Positions 61,337 through 64,000 of a DNA stretch of 64,000 bases are shown piece after piece. This DNA is from Yponomeuta sedellus. Lineage: Eukaryota; Arthropoda; Insecta; Lepidoptera; Yponomeutidae. Below the pieces are notes generated by a model. The model was given only the letters and a program-made list of their open reading frames with translations. It had not been told where the DNA came from and did not search any database. The DNA is taken from assembly GCA_934045075.1 (NCBI GenBank), contig OW203727.1, positions 1 to 64,000 on the forward strand, written 5' to 3'. Numbering within the stretch: the stretch's first letter is position 1; each line of letters starts with the position of its first letter. The position numbers were made by a program, and so were the translations under genes.

Positions 61337-61709
61337 TAATCGCGCCAGGTGCGGAACCCAATCCACAGCTGTTGAGATACACGATTAGGCGGAAATCGAA
61401 GGGGATGAAATAAAAAACACTCACCAAAGTTCCCGAGGGATGACGAGCTCAGGATAGCAGCCGAAGACACCCTTTCACTGTGTGTATGTGTATGAGTTGG
61501 ATGTATGTGTGATCGTGGGCGAATTTCAGCACTACTGAAGACTATTTTACAGGCAGATATTGGCAATTTTATTATAAAGCGGCGCGGGTGGTTCGCATAC
61601 GAAGCTAACGAACGCAGAGCAGAGACAAGTTTTTTTTTTTTTTGGAGTGGGGCGCGTTAAATTTTTAAATTGATGAAGTGCCTTGCATTCTAGGCGATTG
61701 GCCTTTCTA
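61337..61709 (-). repeat. BEL/Pao 5' LTR (sense = minus)
   Basis: T14 run instead of T15 and GTTAAA where the other has GTTAAC. Otherwise identical. Confidence 0.93.
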
Positions 61710-61714
61710 CGCAT

Positions 61715-62034
61715 TACAACATCACAAGTATTCCAGGCGCTCATTATAAGAGCCTCGTATGCCTCACTGCCTTAGAGATAAGGTCATTGTAAAATGTTTC
61801 TTAAATAAGTTATCTTTTATCTTTATCTCGATAGGGGCAAGCGTTGGTGAAACTACGTCGAACTTTTTCAATTCTGGAAGAATGAATAGTGTTAGTGCGG
61901 TTCCTAATAGCCGCTGCATATTCAGATGCCTTCTTACAAAGCCGTTGAAAAGACATAATTTTAAGGATTTCGAAATTATTTGCATGTTCTGTTGATGAAG
62001 CTGAGCATCATCACGTCTATTGGATCCCAAACAT
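61715..62034. other. Spacer right of the BEL/Pao element
   Basis: Non-repetitive looking. An 88-codon minus-strand frame has no recognised motif. Confidence 0.35.
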
Positions 62035-62606
62035 AATCATAATCATAATCATTTATTTATTTATTGCATGTCATGGTAAGTGTGCAGGTGGTAATAATAT
62101 TAATAAGTAATTCTAGTTCTTCATGCCACCCTGTAAGGGCACTACAACTTTGCTTAAACTATATATTTACAGATACTCGTATGTATAAACTTATTTACAA
62201 TTTCATTCTTAATTTCCATTACATTACATTATTCAATCGTATTATTTCATTAAATTATTTCATTCATTTAACTTATTATTAAAATACTCATTTATTGTAT
62301 AATAGCTGTTATTTATTAAATATTGCGTAATCTTAGCTTTAAAAATATGTAATTTCTTTATATCTTTTATATTTTCTGGCAGTTTATTATAGATTTTAGC
62401 CGCCATTGTAAGAGGGCCAGAGTTTACTAGTTCTTATTTAGATGTGACCGTAGCTAGCCGAGCCTGAGGTCTTAAACCTGTTGGGCGCGTGTGGTGCGGA
62501 AACAAGCTTGGGTTACTCCTTACAAACATGCACGAATCCAAAATGTAAATTGATGTCAGCGTGAGTATTTTATATTCTTTGAGTGAATTTCAACAGGTCT
62601 TATAAA
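62035..62606 (-). mobile_element. Jockey-like non-LTR retrotransposon 3' end (second family)
   Basis: The minus-strand frame from 62606 to the stop at 62260-62262 reads YKILTLTSIYILDSCMFVRS, NPSLFPHHTRPTGLRPQARL, a TAA, then MAAKIYNKLPENIKDIKKLH and YFNNKLNE-stop. The 3' UTR ends in ATGATTATGATTATGATT-type repeats near 62035-62050. One nonsense codon. Confidence 0.75.
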
Positions 62607-62755
62607 ATCTTCATTTCCATGTACTTTTTTATCTTAAGGTTTTTTTACAAAACAAAACTCTTTTATTGTTGTTTTTGAAAATGTATGTACTCTTGCTTAG
62701 TATCTATCTGATAACTTAAAAAACTAGCAAGATAAACTGGTCTAAAAATTTCGTG
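62607..62755. other. Spacer before motif array
   Basis: AT-rich, no recognised feature. Confidence 0.35.
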
Positions 62756-64000
62756 CCACGGCGATGAAACATGAGTGCACGGCAATGAAACAAGCGTCCA
62801 CGGCAATGAAATAACTGTGCCATAGGAATGAAAGAATCAACCCACGGAAATGAAAACATATTTTATTTCTCCGAGAGGGAAATGCAAACCCAGATATGGG
62901 TCGTTTCTTAATTTTTGACGTCTTTTTTTTCAGCCAATCTTTTTCTCTCCTTTCTCTCCTCCTCATATAATTTTATTTTGGGCATCTTGGCATCTTAAAA
63001 ATAAACAATCCATTATTAAAATCAGACTGCAGTATGTGCTGGTGCGTTCGTTTGTGAGGGTGTATTATACGATTGATAAAGTACTAAATGTTACTAAAAG
63101 ATGATAAAATACATTTTATTTACCTAATCATAACATGGCGATGAAAACAAAAGTCACGGAAATGAAATACTTGGCCACGGCAATGAATATAATTTGTTTT
63201 AAAAGCATGGCAATTAATTTTCTTTCATTGATGTGCCTTTTTTTTCATTACCATAGCAAATTTCGCCCACGGAAACCACAGCAATGAAAACACGGTGATG
63301 AAAATCGAGGCAATAAATAGAAATAACAAAAAATCTATTAACCATTCGACAAAGTAAACACTTGACAAATAATCATAAGAGAAATAGCGTTCTATCGAAT
63401 GTTTACTTAAGATGACAATCTTAATTTAAATAGAAGTTATACCTATCCACGGCAATGAAAGAAAAAATGTCCAGCAACAAAAAAAAATATTGACTTAACG
63501 AATATCGCGAAAACGCAGGCATGTGCGTACGTCTTTCTGCGACGAGCACTTAGGCGGCATTAAACACAAACGTTTCGCTTACCGGGGATGGAAAACAAGT
63601 CGTTAGGTAAAACAATATACTTGAACATGATTAGGACACGGCGATTAACGGTAGTTCTGGGACAGATACATTTCTATTAACCATTCGTTGTACTGTGTAA
63701 ATATTTCAATAAATGTATTTCGTAACAATACTATGACTATTAATGTATTAAATAAAATTAGTTTTTAGTACAAAGAACTAATAGATGTTTATCAATGAAG
63801 AATAATACACAACGAGGTGACGTGCGGACAAACATGGCAATGAAAGATTTCGGGATTTAATTTTTTTTTTCGGAGTATCCATTATTCTTATTAACAAAAT
63901 GTTTAGTGCTACACATAGATTACCATATCATCTAACCGTAAAAAAATGTTAGAACATTAACACTTTCTTTTTTATCACCAATTTCATTGGTGCCACGCAA
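62756..64000 (+). repeat. Irregular array of CCACGGCAATGAAA-like motifs
   Basis: Clear or near copies start about 62756, 62777, 62797, 62817, 62841, 63133, 63153, 63174, 63275, 63290, 63446 and 63832. Inverted copies lie at about 63224, 63243 and 63980. The first five are spaced 20-24 bases; later ones are irregular. The core is [CA]C[AG]NGGNAATGAAA. No ORF is supported in 62756-64000, and the array is cut by the window end. It may be the subterminal region of a large DNA transposon. Confidence 0.7.

Larger units (their letters stand above)
55118..61709 (-). mobile_element. Full-length BEL/Pao LTR retrotransposon
   Basis: Two LTRs (55118-55491, 374 bp; 61337-61709, 373 bp) differ by one T in a T-run and one substitution. 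A 5-bp target duplication CGCAT sits at 55113-55117 and 61710-61714. The primer-binding site (minus-strand TGGTGCCTCC, 61321-61330), one 1810-codon gag-pol ORF and a purine tract (AAGGCGGGCGGCA before the 3' LTR) are all present. Near-identical LTRs mean a recent insertion. The copy may be autonomous. Confidence 0.95.

Noticed and set aside
62742..62966. 74-codon minus-strand ORF with FIAVHSCFIAV repeats
   Set aside because: Direct translation of the CACGGCAATGAAA motif array.
1..64000. CRISPR arrays, bacterial operons, riboswitches
   Set aside because: Spliced genes, SINEs and LTR elements show a eukaryotic genome. The repeat arrays lack regular spacers.

Overview
The window looks like a repeat-dense piece of a lepidopteran (moth or butterfly) nuclear genome. 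The reasons are AT-rich intergenic DNA, GT-AG introns of 1-5 kb, arthropod-type single-copy genes, tRNA-derived SINEs, and jockey-like, RTE-like, BEL/Pao, Penelope, PIF/Harbinger, hAT and mariner sequences. The species cannot be named from sequence alone.

Four host genes can be reconstructed. (1) Inorganic pyrophosphatase / NURF-38, + strand, 4 exons (19725-26549), splicing to 330 aa, with an internal Met that gives a 287-aa form numbered exactly like yeast cytosolic pyrophosphatase. (2) A testican / SPOCK / Carrier-of-Wingless homologue, + strand, 7 exons (28471-40139), 384 aa: signal peptide, testican N domain, Kazal-like, SPARC-type EC, thyroglobulin type-1, acidic tail. (3) UQCR11, the small complex III subunit, - strand, one exon (48846-49028). 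(4) An ST7 homologue, + strand, 2 exons (50853-52503), 510 aa. Most exons of genes 1, 2 and 4 have almost only G or C at third codon positions; UQCR11 and the surrounding DNA do not.

Layout. 1-3386: PIF/Harbinger transposon whose transposase (-) and MADF-BESS protein (+) genes are interdigitated, each with an exon inside the other's intron. 3390-6000: GC-rich, hairpin-rich repeat of unknown class. 6627-7474: TIR element with a Myb/SANT-like ORF. 8123-9340: non-LTR fragment split by a solo-LTR-like insert. 9773-10294: hAT-type MITE. 10500-19700: dispersed repeats, a YqaJ-like nuclease relic, a THAP-like exon and hairpins. 19725-26549: pyrophosphatase gene. 26550-28470: RTE relic and spacer. 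28471-40139: testican gene, whose introns hold SINEs, MITEs, a Penelope-like element, a hAT element, a mariner relic and a MADF-only element. 41175-48180: two near-identical jockey-like copies in inverted orientation around an RTE-like relic with an (ATGT)n tail. 48846-52503: UQCR11 and ST7. 55118-61709: young BEL/Pao retrotransposon with one 1810-codon ORF and nearly identical LTRs. 62035-62606: jockey-like tail. 62756-64000: irregular array of a CACGGCAATGAAA-like motif running off the window end.

The host genes are not functionally linked. The most distinctive observations are the interdigitated Harbinger genes, the perfect six-fold 74-bp repeat of a splice acceptor plus half of the thyroglobulin exon, DNA elements that kept only a MADF or Myb-like ORF, and the motif array at the right edge.
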